Shown here one piece after another: positions 9,417 through 18,242 of a stretch of 64,000 nt of DNA (position 1 is the first letter of the stretch; each line of letters starts with the position of its first letter). The stretch spans positions 14,819 to 78,818 of the forward strand of contig JADJCH010000020.1 of NCBI GenBank assembly GCA_016703325.1. The letters are read 5' to 3'. This DNA is from Burkholderiales bacterium. GTDB taxonomy: Bacteria; Pseudomonadota; Gammaproteobacteria; Burkholderiales; Burkholderiaceae_C. The notes under the pieces were generated by a model that was not told where the DNA came from, did no database searches, and worked only from the letters and a program-made list of their open reading frames with translations. The position numbers were made by a program, and so were the translations under genes.

Positions 9417-10406
9417 TCACTGCGCCTGCGCGGCGGCGACGACCTTCTTCACGTAGGCGCCGATCGGGCCGGCTTCCCACTTCGCCGTGACGTCGGCGGT
9501 GGCCTTGGCGAAGGCAGCTTTGTCCGGCGTCGTCACCTGCACGCCCTTGGCCTTCAGGTCGGCCACCAGCTTCTCGTCGGCCTCCTGCGACAGCTTGCGC
9601 TGCAGCGCGGTGGCCTCGGCGGCGGCCTCCTGCACGGCCTTCCTGTCGGCGTCGGACAGGCGGTCCCAGCTGCGCTTGCTCATCAGGAAGGGCGTCATCT
9701 GGAACTGATGGTTTGTAAGAGCCAGGTGCTTTTGCACTTCGTAGAGCTTGCTGGCATGGATGTTGACCAGCGGGTTCTCCTGGCCATCGACCACGCCCTG
9801 CTGCAGCGCCACGTAGAGCTCGGCGAACTTGATCTGCTGCGACTCGGCGCCCAGCGACTTCATGATGTCCACCAGCGTCGCGTCGGGCGGCACGCGCATC
9901 TTCAGGCCCTTCATGTCCTCGACCTTGCCGATTGGGCGCTTGCTGTTGGTCATCTGGCGGATGCCGTTGTCCCAGGTGCCCAGCAGCACCAGGCCCTTCT
10001 CGGCCGACTTGTCGGCCAGCTCCTTGCCGAGCGGGCCGTCGAGCAGCTTGAAGGCCGCTGCCGGGCTGGAGAACAGGAACGGCATGCCGAACGCGGCGTA
10101 CTCGGGCACCGCGTTGGCCACCGCGCCCTGCGAGTTGGCGCTCATGTCGAGCGCGCCGGTGCGCAGCGCGGTCACCATCGCGGCGTCGTCGCCGAGCTGT
10201 GCCGAGGGCGCCACCTGCACCTCGATGCGGCCGCCCGATCGGGCCTTCACGACCTCGGCGAACTTGACGGCCGCCTCATGGCGCGGGTTGCCGACGGCAG
10301 CGCCGTGGCCGAGGGTCAGCTTCACGGCCTGTGCCTGTGCGCCGGCGAGGCAGAAAGCGCCGGCCGCGGCGGCGAGCAGGGTGCGAACGAAAGTCTGGCG
10401 ATGCAT
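9417..10406 (-). CDS. TRAP transporter solute-binding protein DctP
   Basis: 329 residues. A Sec signal peptide (FVRTLLAAAAGAFCLAGAQAQ) leads into a DctP-family binding protein with KLTLGHGAAVGNPRHEAAVK at the N-terminus. The ligand-arginine region is GLKMRVPP (compare MRIQSS in the second TRAP system at 39-40 kb), followed by VALQQGVVDGQENPLVNIHA. It acts in the periplasm, handing an organic acid or sugar acid to the fused DctQM permease encoded 47 bases downstream. The cargo cannot be read from sequence; the transketolase and SDR neighbours suggest a polyol or sugar-derived acid. Confidence 0.88.
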   Translation of the reverse strand: MHRQTFVRTLLAAAAGAFCLAGAQAQAVKLTLGHGAAVGNPRHEAAVKFAEVVKARSGGRIEVQVAPSAQLGDDAAMVTALRTGALDMSANSQGAVANAVPEYAAFGMPFLFSSPAAAFKLLDGPLGKELADKSAEKGLVLLGTWDNGIRQMTNSKRPIGKVEDMKGLKMRVPPDATLVDIMKSLGAESQQIKFAELYVALQQGVVDGQENPLVNIHASKLYEVQKHLALTNHQFQMTPFLMSKRSWDRLSDADRKAVQEAAAEATALQRKLSQEADEKLVADLKAKGVQVTTPDKAAFAKATADVTAKWEAGPIGAYVKKVVAAAQAQ

Positions 10407-10441
10407 GGTCGCTTGTCTCCTGGGGTGTGGTGGTGGAGGGA

Positions 10442-11191
10442 TCAGTGGATCAACATGCCGCCGTTCACGTCGAGCGTGATGCCGGTGCAGTAGGCGGACA
10501 GTTCGCTGGCGAGGAACACGCAGGCACCGGCCACGTCGTCGGCACGGCCCAGGCGGGCCAGCGGGATGGTCGAGTTGATCTCGGCCTTCTTCGCGTCGGA
10601 CAGCTTGCCCGCGGTGATGTCGGTCTCGATCAGGCCCGGGGTGATGCAGTTGACGCGGATGTTGTCCGGCCCGAACTCGCGCGCCATCGCACGTGCCAGG
10701 CCGAGCACGCCCGCCTTGGCGGCGGAGTAGTGCGGGCCGCCGAAGATGCCGCCGCCGCGCTGCGCCGAGACCGACGAGATGCAGACGATGGAACCCGACC
10801 GCTGCTGGCGCATGGCCGGCAGCGCCGCCTGCGACATGTACAGCGTGCCGCGCAGGCTGACGTCGAGGATGCGGTCGTAGTCGGCGCCGGTGATCTCCAG
10901 CGTCTTCACCGGCTGCGTGATGCCGGCGTTGTTGACGAGGATGTCGATGCGGCCGTAGGCCTTCAGCACCGCGGCGGCGGCGGCCTCGCAGGCCGCCTTG
11001 TCGGTCACGTCGGCGACCAGGCCGAGGTGGCCCTCGCCCAGGCGCGCCGCCGCGGTGGCGGGCTCGGCGCGGGCCAGGTCCAGGATCACCACGCGGGCCC
11101 CCTGGGCGGCCATCTGGCGTGCGGTGGCATAGCCGAGGCCGTTGATGCCGGCGCCACCGGTGATCACGGCAACCTTGTCCTTGAGCAGCAT
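10442..11191 (-). CDS. Short-chain dehydrogenase/reductase
   Basis: 249 residues. Classical SDR features are complete: the cofactor loop TGGAGINGLGYA, an Asp (VVILDLAR) favouring NAD(H), NNAGI, the catalytic Ser in CISSVSAQ, and YSAAKAG with the Tyr-x-x-x-Lys pair, then RVNCITPGLIET. First gene of the minus-strand operon with TRAP and transketolase genes, so it probably oxidises the imported hydroxy compound. Start: the ATG at 11200 sits directly on a GGAG sequence, so the ATG at 11191, nine bases after GGAG, is preferred. FabG-like in overall form, but the context argues against fatty acid synthesis. Confidence 0.85.
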   Translation of the reverse strand: MLLKDKVAVITGGAGINGLGYATARQMAAQGARVVILDLARAEPATAAARLGEGHLGLVADVTDKAACEAAAAAVLKAYGRIDILVNNAGITQPVKTLEITGADYDRILDVSLRGTLYMSQAALPAMRQQRSGSIVCISSVSAQRGGGIFGGPHYSAAKAGVLGLARAMAREFGPDNIRVNCITPGLIETDITAGKLSDAKKAEINSTIPLARLGRADDVAGACVFLASELSAYCTGITLDVNGGMLIH

Positions 11192-11278
11192 GTCTTCCAT
11201 CTCCGGGTTCGTGTGGGAACGTGCTGCGAATGGTCGGCGCCGAGCGGCTTGACGACAAGCGATGTTTTTTCACCCTAA

Positions 11279-11295
11279 GATGACGTTTCGTCATC
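11279..11295. promoter_or_regulatory. Dyad between SDR and lysR genes, likely LysR box
   Basis: GATGACG TTT CGTCATC is a perfect 7-bp inverted repeat with a 3-bp spacer. It contains the T-N11-A pattern (T at 11281, A at 11293) expected of LysR-type regulators. It lies in the divergent region between the catabolic operon and the lysR gene, 20 bases before the preferred lysR start, suggesting autoregulation and control of the operon. Binding is inference. Confidence 0.6.
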
Positions 11296-11314
11296 CAACG
11301 TGAGGGTCAACCCG

Positions 11315-12217
11315 ATGGCCTCCCTGCCCCCCGTCACCAACCTGCTGGCCTTCGAGGCGGTCGCGCGGCGGCGCAGCTTCGCGGTGGCCGCCGCTGAACT
11401 TCACCTCACGGCTTCGGCGATCAGCCACCAGGTCGCACGGCTCGAGTCGGACCTCGGCGTGAAGCTGTTCGAGCGAAGCGCGCACGGCGTGCGGCTGAGC
11501 GTGGCCGGCGAGCAGTACCTCGAGCGCGTGGCCGGCGCCCTGAAGGCGATCGCCTCGGCGACCGACGACCTGCGCCAGGGCGTGGGCAACAGCCTGTACG
11601 TGCACTCGGCGCCGACGCTGGCGAGCCTGTGGCTGATGCCGCGCCTGCGCCGCTTCGCGGAGGCGCACCCGGACATCTCGCTGAACCTCTCTGCCGCCCA
11701 CACGCACAGCGACTTCGCGCTGGGCCAGGCCGACCTCGACATCCGCTACGGCGTGCCGCAGTGGGGCGACCTGGTGGTGGAGCCTCTGTTCGAGGAGCGC
11801 ATCGTGCCGCTGGCGAGCCCGGCCTTCGTCCGCGAGCACCGGCTCAAGCGCATCGCGCAGCTGCTCGAGGTGCCGCTGATCCAGAGCAACGTCAGCGTGG
11901 TGCAGTGGTCCGACTGGCTGAAGCGCTTCGCCGACCTGCGGGCGCCGGATCGCTACTCGCTGCGCTTCGATCGCGCGCAGATGTCACTCGACGCCGCGAC
12001 GCAAGGATTGGGAGTGGCGCTGGAGAGCACCACCAACGCCGAGCAGCATCTGGCGGAGGGCAGGCTCAGGCCGGTGTTCGGGCTGGACAAGGCCATCAGG
12101 GTGAAGGCCCATTTCGCGGTGTATCCAGCCCGTCATGCTCGGAGGCCGCCGGTCGAAGCCTTCCTCGCCTGGCTCCACGGCGAGGCGGCGAGATCGGGCC
12201 GAAGCATCGGGCGATGA
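11315..12217 (+). CDS. LysR-family transcriptional regulator (GcvA-like)
   Basis: 300 residues. An N-terminal winged HTH (about 1-65) has LLAFEAVARRRSFAVAAAEL and ASAISHQVARLESDLGVKLF. A co-inducer domain follows with the GcvA-type STAPTLAS-like motif VHSAPTLASLWLMPRLRRF. It is divergent from the SDR/TRAP/transketolase operon and separated from it by a dyad, so it is the likely controller of that pathway. ATG 11315 is chosen because GAGGG lies eight bases upstream; an in-frame GTG at 11300 is possible. The inducer would be the transported substrate or a metabolite of it. Confidence 0.85.
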   Translation: MASLPPVTNLLAFEAVARRRSFAVAAAELHLTASAISHQVARLESDLGVKLFERSAHGVRLSVAGEQYLERVAGALKAIASATDDLRQGVGNSLYVHSAPTLASLWLMPRLRRFAEAHPDISLNLSAAHTHSDFALGQADLDIRYGVPQWGDLVVEPLFEERIVPLASPAFVREHRLKRIAQLLEVPLIQSNVSVVQWSDWLKRFADLRAPDRYSLRFDRAQMSLDAATQGLGVALESTTNAEQHLAEGRLRPVFGLDKAIRVKAHFAVYPARHARRPPVEAFLAWLHGEAARSGRSIGR

Positions 12218-12467
12218 AGGGTCACCTGCGCTGAGTTCGTGGCGACCCACCACTCGTGGATGAGGCAGCGGGTGCCGGCCGCCGGCAACCAGCGAGTCCG
12301 GAGCGACTGCTCGCGGCGGCGGCGGCCTGTGCCTCTTCCTGGCCGGCATCGCCAGTAGTTGCTTCCTCCAAGCAGCGGACGTTGGCTCAATCGCTCCGGC
12401 GAACGACTGCTTGCTTCCGTTCGCTGTGGTCAAAGCAGTTGAAGCATTGACAATGGACGTAACCCTG
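12218..12467. other. Intergenic, convergent genes
   Basis: 250 bases between the ends of the lysR gene and the phosphoesterase gene. I see no convincing gene, terminator hairpin or repeat. Base composition drops slightly compared with the genes on the left. Confidence 0.4.
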
Positions 12468-13967
12468 TCAGCTGAGATGCACGACAGAACTGGCGAGATT
12501 TCTGAATCCTCCCTGATGTCCATCATCCGAATACATTGCGACCGATACGCGCCGCGTTAGTGGATCGACAGTCAGCAGGTTATAGGACAGGGGCTTGTTC
12601 TCGGCCCCGAGAGAGGTGCCGCAACCCACGATAGCTGGCTCCGAGGCTCGGCCTGGCCGCAAACGTTGCAGATGCTTGTGCCCGTGCAGCACCACGCTGA
12701 TTTCCAGGCGGCTGCACCAGGCCAGAAACCGTTCGGCATCTACAAGGCCGAGCAAGGATTCCTGGTCCAGAAGGCCGCCCTCAACTAGTGGCTGAACCAG
12801 CAGATCCTCATGTTGGCTGTAGCTCCTGGGATGGTGGTGCAAGACAGCCACGCGGCGATAGGACTTCGCTGCCGGCTCACGGGCACACAGTGCTTCGAAC
12901 TCGTTAGCCACGTCATCCAGTTGGGCTTGCGAGAGCTTTCCGCGCGCAGAACTCCCGTCGCGCGACGAATCCAGGCAAAGGAAGCTGCACATCAGATCAT
13001 CATCTGCCACGGCCCTTTGCCATGCCAAGTCGGCGACGGCGCTCTTGTTGTCTCCCAGAAATCCGAGTCTGTTGCCGCGCCAACGCTGGTCGTGATTGCC
13101 GGGTACGACGATCACGTCCTTACCAACCTGTGTGGACAACCAACGCCGGAACTCCTTGAACTCTGCAAAGTCATCGTCATCCGCGTCACGGGGCGTGTCG
13201 ATCAGGTCGCCGGTAATGACGACGCGTGAGATGTCGTGAGACTCCGCAATCACACCCTCGCGGAGGCATTCCAGGTTTCGCTGCGCCGCAGGTGTGCCGA
13301 AGTGGAGATCGCTCAGATGAAGGATTCGCCTGGAGCGCTTCCTCGGGCGATGCGTCTGCAGTATTCGATCTATCGCGTCGAGCCCTCCTTCGAAGTGCGT
13401 CTCGAGCTGCGAATACAAGGGCATCACATCCTCCAGTCCTGCGAATGCCGCCGTGCCGCTGCTCGACCAAAACAACACACCCGGCCACTGTTCGACGTAG
13501 CTGCACAAGAGTTCCACGGCCGGCATCGGATCGACGATGGTGCGACTCCACCGGTCATCGTAGACGTCGGGAATGAGTACCAAAGCATGCTTTCCTGACG
13601 CGGCAGCCATGTAGTGCAGTGCAGCGTTGAGCTTATGTGCGGCCAGGCTGCCGTGCCCGCCGCCCGCCGGAAGAGCGAAGAGCATGTGCTTCTCGAACAA
13701 TGCCCGCACCGGCGCGGTGATCGCAGCGAGGCGCGCTGGCTTGAGCAGGACGTTCGACTCCTCTCGGCCCAGAAGCTGTAGTGACTCCTCGGCTGCGGCC
13801 GCGAGTTGGGCGCGGCCTTCCGATGTCCAGGTCCGCGTCTGACCTTCGTTGGCAACGTTCTCCAGGAACTGGCGAAGCGGCCTAGCTTCCACGCGCGGGA
13901 CGCGCGTGGACTTCGTTGTGAGGAAAACGGCAAGGTTGACGAACTTGACGGGGAACACGAAGCACAT
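12468..13967 (-). CDS. Calcineurin-like phosphoesterase with unknown N-terminal domain
   Basis: About 499 residues. The C-terminal part has every metallophosphoesterase motif: HLSDLHFG, VITGDLIDTP, VVPGNHDQRW, VLHHHPRSY and VLHGHKHLQR, giving a two-metal site as in cyclic nucleotide or nucleic-acid phosphodiesterases. The first 200 or so residues, with ALVLIPDVYDDRWS and VELLCSYVEQWPGVLFWSSS, form a domain I do not recognise. Start: GGGAG lies six bases before the ATG at 13967 (MCFVFPVKFVNL); a GTG at 14024 would add 19 residues. The next gene upstream on the same strand is a broken alpha/beta hydrolase, about 0.5 kb away. Base use is less GC-biased than in the hydrogenase genes. Role unknown. 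Confidence 0.75.
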   Translation of the reverse strand: MCFVFPVKFVNLAVFLTTKSTRVPRVEARPLRQFLENVANEGQTRTWTSEGRAQLAAAAEESLQLLGREESNVLLKPARLAAITAPVRALFEKHMLFALPAGGGHGSLAAHKLNAALHYMAAASGKHALVLIPDVYDDRWSRTIVDPMPAVELLCSYVEQWPGVLFWSSSGTAAFAGLEDVMPLYSQLETHFEGGLDAIDRILQTHRPRKRSRRILHLSDLHFGTPAAQRNLECLREGVIAESHDISRVVITGDLIDTPRDADDDDFAEFKEFRRWLSTQVGKDVIVVPGNHDQRWRGNRLGFLGDNKSAVADLAWQRAVADDDLMCSFLCLDSSRDGSSARGKLSQAQLDDVANEFEALCAREPAAKSYRRVAVLHHHPRSYSQHEDLLVQPLVEGGLLDQESLLGLVDAERFLAWCSRLEISVVLHGHKHLQRLRPGRASEPAIVGCGTSLGAENKPLSYNLLTVDPLTRRVSVAMYSDDGHQGGFRNLASSVVHLS

Positions 13968-14478
13968 ATCGAACTCCCAAAAGGCACCTGCGCCAGCATT
14001 CAAGTGCTCGATGGCGCCTGTCACTCCTAGTCGATGTCGGCATCGGTGGCAGAACTTGATTCGCCCGGCTGTAGCCGCTTGGTCGCCGTCCCAATGATTT
14101 CACAATGCAGGCGTGCATGGTGGAACTCGCCAAGGCGGATGCAAGGCATTGAATGCGATGCCGTTGGACGGTGGTTGATGCACACCTTCAAGCAGACGTT
14201 CGTTGACGACAGCTCCTGGCCGAATGTGTGAGTGCGAGTCCGTGCGAGGAACCTGACGTTCGATTCGACCGACCCGCCGGCCAAGGTCAACTTGCGGCGA
14301 CATCAGCGCGATCCCGGACTCGGCTGAGGCCGTGTGAGAACGCTTGACACTGAGGCTGTCGAAGCCAGTGCGCGTTCGTCTACACTGCCGTCGCTGCCAG
14401 CTGTAGCCGCGAGTCACGCACTCTTCTGTTTCATGCCCCGCCCGGCATGAAGCTCCGGCGCACTGGCAGCACCGGTTC
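13968..14478. other. Intergenic region, nothing recognised
   Basis: About 510 bases between the phosphoesterase start and the broken hydrolase end. Short open frames here are inconsistent between strands and have no recognisable domain. It presumably contains the phosphoesterase promoter, but I cannot place it. Confidence 0.4.
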
Positions 14479-16411
14479 CTACTGCAAGACCGTTGGATGC
14501 AGCTTGGCTGGCAGATGCTCGGCGAGCGGCCTGCGCATCGGCAGATTCAACGCGAGACGAACCTGCTCGACTGCCTGCGGTTCGAGCGATCGATCCGTGT
14601 AGCGGCAGTGGGCGAACCCCTTGGTGAGCCGAAGGCTGACATCCTTAACCCAGTGGCCAAAGCACGGCGCCACCGGGCCCGCCACCGGATCGCCGTCGAC
14701 GAGGCCTCGGTAGGGAAAGAAGAGATTGGTCCAGCGCGTTAGCGCGAACAGACCTCCGTGGTGCGGAACCTGGACCGATCGCTTTGCGCGCGAGTTGTCC
14801 GGGTCGGCATACGCGTAGGTGAACGTGAAGACCTTGCGCTTTTCCGACTTCGCGGGGCCATTGATTTCTTCCGTCACAGGCGGGCAGGTTGGTAACGAGC
14901 GCTCGCGAACCAGGTCGGCGAACTCTGTCTTCACATCCAGATTCAGCAGCCAGCGCGCATGGGCCAGCGGCGAGCCGACCGTCACGAAGTCGGTGACTCG
15001 CCACTGAAAGCCGTTGTGCCGGTACTCGGCCCACGCCGCATGCTGCATGCCCTGGACGGCATCGATGTCGGGTGCCGGCTGGGGGCATGAATGCTTGTTC
15101 AACAGATCCTCCAGGGCGCGCAACGCCCTGCTGCTGGTGCGCGCCACCGGGTCGCGCGTCCGTGAATGCCGTGCCCAGGCATTGCTAAGGATGTCGTAGG
15201 CGATGACGCTGCCCAAGCTATGCGCGTAGACGACTATGCGCTCATAGCGGCGCTTCTCGTGGAGCGCCTCGATCAGCTTGGCGCCAGCTTCTCGAATCTC
15301 CTGTCGCCTGGAAACGTTGTCAGCTCGCGGCTCCAGATATCGGGCCGCATCTCCGGCGAAGTTGACGAGGTACTCGTCGCGCAGTGCCTTCATGCCGATC
15401 GCCAGCAGACTTGGCAGCGCGACGAAGGCTCCGCCTGCAAAGACCTTGAGCCAGCCGGAGATGTCCTTGGTCGCCGTCCACGCGACCAGCGCAAGCGCCA
15501 CAACGAGCACCACGCGCACGATCCAAACCAATCGAAGGAGCGTCTGTGGGATCTTTGTGTCCTTCGACAAGAGAAGGCGCAGCATCCAGCCGCAAACCTG
15601 AGTAATCGTCGTGTCGCGGATAAAGTTGCGCCCAGTACAGCTCGTAGACATCCGTTGTCGGACGCTGCCCGTCGATGCGCGGGACGCTGGCCATGCGCAT
15701 TTCGAAAAGGGAGGAGACAAGATCCGGTTTGATGTAGTACCTCTCGCCGGCTCGGTGGTCGAAGACGTTGGAGATGAATTCGCGCAGCAGCTGACCAGGT
15801 CGTTGCTCGCCGATGCCGTGAACCAGGATGACGGCCTGCCGATCATGTCGAAAGCTGCGCATGCACCGGGTCATGAGGCGCTCGAGCCGGCGCAGCGCGC
15901 CCTGCCAAATCTTCACGGCGGCTCTGCGATCGCGAAGAAGCAGCAAACCGCTGTGTTCTATGCGCAGCCGACTGCTGGTATCGGTGCAATACGAGAGACG
16001 GAACGCGACGCGTTGTGGTGGCTGTGGCGCACCACGGCTTTCCGCGGGGGGCTGTGGCGTCAGATCCGCTGAAGTGGAATCAGCAACCGGCGCAGGCGCT
16101 GATGCGGGAGAAACTGCAGCGTCGAACTCGGTCACCAGGTAGTAAGCCTTGCCCTCGACTGCGACAGACCAATCGGACTCAACAACTCTGCCGCTTCGCA
16201 AGTCATCGAATTGGACTCGACCGGACTGCGAGAACGTCCACATCGGAAGATGCACGCGCTCGAACAACTGCGAGCTCAAGTTGCAGTCTCGTCCGATCCA
16301 GTAGGCCGCAACCTCGGGGAACAACAGACACGCGGCCGCCTCGGCAGCAGGAAAAGGCAGGTTTAGCGCAACGCGGATGGATGTCGCCCCAGGCGCCTCG
16401 CATGCGGACAT
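14479..16411 (-). pseudogene. Large alpha/beta hydrolase, one frameshift
   Basis: Two overlapping frames make one protein of about 640 residues. The first part (from ATG 16411, MSACEAPGATS) has VILVHGIGEQRPGQLLREF and ends in YELYWAQL. The second frame resumes with IRDTTITQVCGWMLRLLL, then two or more membrane helices, then VYAHSLGSVIAYDIL, the nucleophile elbow G-x-S-x-G of an alpha/beta hydrolase. The join falls at an AAA run (15622-15624 on the plus strand); removing one base there restores YWAQL-IRDTTI. It could be a recent mutation or a base-calling error. The family is a membrane-associated lipase-like hydrolase of unknown substrate. RBS-like GGGAGAC precedes ATG 16411. Confidence 0.7.
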
Positions 16412-16870
16412 AGCGTCAGTCTCCCGGACCCGGCTTGATTGCCTGCGTGCCATCTTGCCACCCGACTCGCTCGGGATCCAGCGATCCGTTCTACCGTTGC
16501 GTTCAAATGCATCTGAAAGCTGTGAGGAGGCACGCTGGTTCTGTGTGCTGCCTAGCGTCGAAGTTGACCGGCACGCACCATTGTGGCGGCGTTGGAGCGG
16601 CTCGTGCTCGCAGCCTGGCGGCATCCCTGACGCTCGCTGGAAACGTTGGCCGTGCGGCACCTTGCCGCAAAGGCACTGATCCCTCCGCCTTTCGTTCGAG
16701 AATTGACCGCCAAGGCGATCAGGACGTCATTTGGCGAGGGCCACAGTCCCTGGTTGACGTCAAACCCTTGCTGCGCGTCCGCTGACTGTCGGGTCTCAGG
16801 CGAAGCAACGAGGGACCGCTTGTGGCCGGGAGCGGCAGGACCAATCGCTTGGTTTTCTGAGACGCCCGCA
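16412..16870. other. Intergenic region, nothing recognised
   Basis: About 460 bases between the hydrolase start and the acyltransferase end. The first 30-40 bases hold the hydrolase RBS. I find no coherent gene, IS end or structured RNA in the rest. Confidence 0.4.
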
Positions 16871-17982
16871 CTACCCGGCGGAGGGTGACGCGGCAGTAAA
16901 GCGCGTGCCCTGCCGCCGGTCGCGCCAGCGCAGGAACAGGCGCTCGACCGGGTAGTGCAGCAGCGCGCCGAGCAGCAGCACCGCCAGCGCGTAGCTCAGG
17001 AACATCAGCACGCGCGAACCCTCCAGCGACGGTGCCAGCGTCACGTGCACGACATGCAGCGCGATCTTGTGGCTCAGGTACAGGCTGTAGGAGATCGCGG
17101 CGAGCCAGGCCATGCCCGGCACGGGCCAGCGGCCGATCAAGCTGCGGCGGCCCGCCCCGGCAAACACCAGCAACCCGAGCCCGGCCGACAGCACCGGCCA
17201 GCCCAGTGTGTTGGCGAGCAGCCCGGTGCGCTCGCGAAACAGCCAGAGCGCCACGGCGCACATCAGCATGCCGCCCAGCAAGCCGGCATTGGCATGCTGC
17301 TGCAGCCTCTCCCAGCGCTGCGGCCGGTAGACGCGCAGGCTGGCCAGCATCACGCCCACGAGCAGGCCGTCCAGCCGCATCCACGTCGGGTAGTAGATCT
17401 CCTCGATGAACCAGTTGCGCGGCGGATCGAACGCCGCGAAGTGCAGCCAGGTGGTGCCGCGCAGCTCGGTGCCGCCCAGCATCACGGCCGCGCAGAGAGC
17501 AGAAGTCGAGGCACGCTGCATCGGCGCGACAGCGCCCAGGCCAGCAGCGGAAAGACCAGATAGAAGTGCTCCTCCACGCACAGCGACCAGGCATGCGAGA
17601 AGGCCGCGTTGCGTTCATAGTCGATCAGCAGGTTCATCGTGAAGGTAGCGAACTGCCACCACGGCTGCAGCCCCGGCACCTCGCGCAGCGCCGGAAAGGC
17701 CACGTAGAGCGCGAGCACCACCGCAAACGCCGGCAGGATGCGCCAGGCGCGCCGCGCATAGAAGCCGCTCAGCGAGACCGATCCATTGCGCTGAAGCTGC
17801 TGAAGCACCTGCGAGCCGATCAGGAAGCCGCTGAGCACGAAGAAGATGTCCACGCCGGCCCAACCGAAGCGCGACAACCAGGTGAAGTCCGCCCCCAGCC
17901 CGCCGACGAGAAAAGAGTGGAAGAGCATCACCCAGACGATGGCAATGGCGCGCAGCAGATCCAGGCCGGGCAGGTGGTTCAT
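16871..17982 (-). pseudogene. Acyltransferase family 3 (OafA/YrhL-like), one frameshift
   Basis: From ATG 17982, MNHLPGLDLLRAIAIVWVML begins a typical acyltransferase_3 protein with catalytic-type FHSFLVGG, FFVLSGFLIGSQVL, RRAWRILPAF and SLCVEEHFYLVFPLLAW. The frame then breaks (about 17490-17530) and the remaining helices continue in another frame: NWFIEEIYYPTWMRLDGLLV, then ISYSLYLSHKIALHV, ending TAASPSAG. Complete members are about 360-380 residues, which the two halves together match. The enzyme would O-acylate a cell-surface or exported sugar in the inner membrane. Whether the break is biological or a sequence error cannot be told here. Confidence 0.75.
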
Positions 17983-18189
17983 CGGCGGCGATTGTCGGGG
18001 GCGAGGCGCATGGTTGCGCATTGTCGCGGCGACACCGACAGCGCGCCTTCCGCTTTGATCGCGGCACCGGCAAGCCGCTGACCAGCGCCTCTCGCCGGCT
18101 TGCGCCGGCGGCGATCCTCGGCAAAAAAGTCCAACGCCCGCAAGCACTTGCAAGGCACCGGCGGTGTTTACCCGGGGAGGCCCGGAAAG

Positions 18190-18205
18190 CGGCACGCCTC
18201 TTGTG
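18190..18205 (+). promoter_or_regulatory. Candidate sigma-54 (-24/-12) promoter of hoxK
   Basis: CGGCACGCCTCTTGTG resembles the sigma-54 consensus TGGCACG-N4-TTGCW, with GG at 18191-18192 and TTG at 18201-18203; the first T and the final C and W of the consensus differ. It lies about 38 bases before the hoxK ATG. Membrane-bound hydrogenase operons in Cupriavidus and Rhizobium are known to use sigma-54, which supports the call. No matching activator gene (hoxA) is in the window. Confidence 0.45.
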
Positions 18206-18242
18206 TCCATCACCCGCGTCGACAAACAAGGAGACGAGGACG

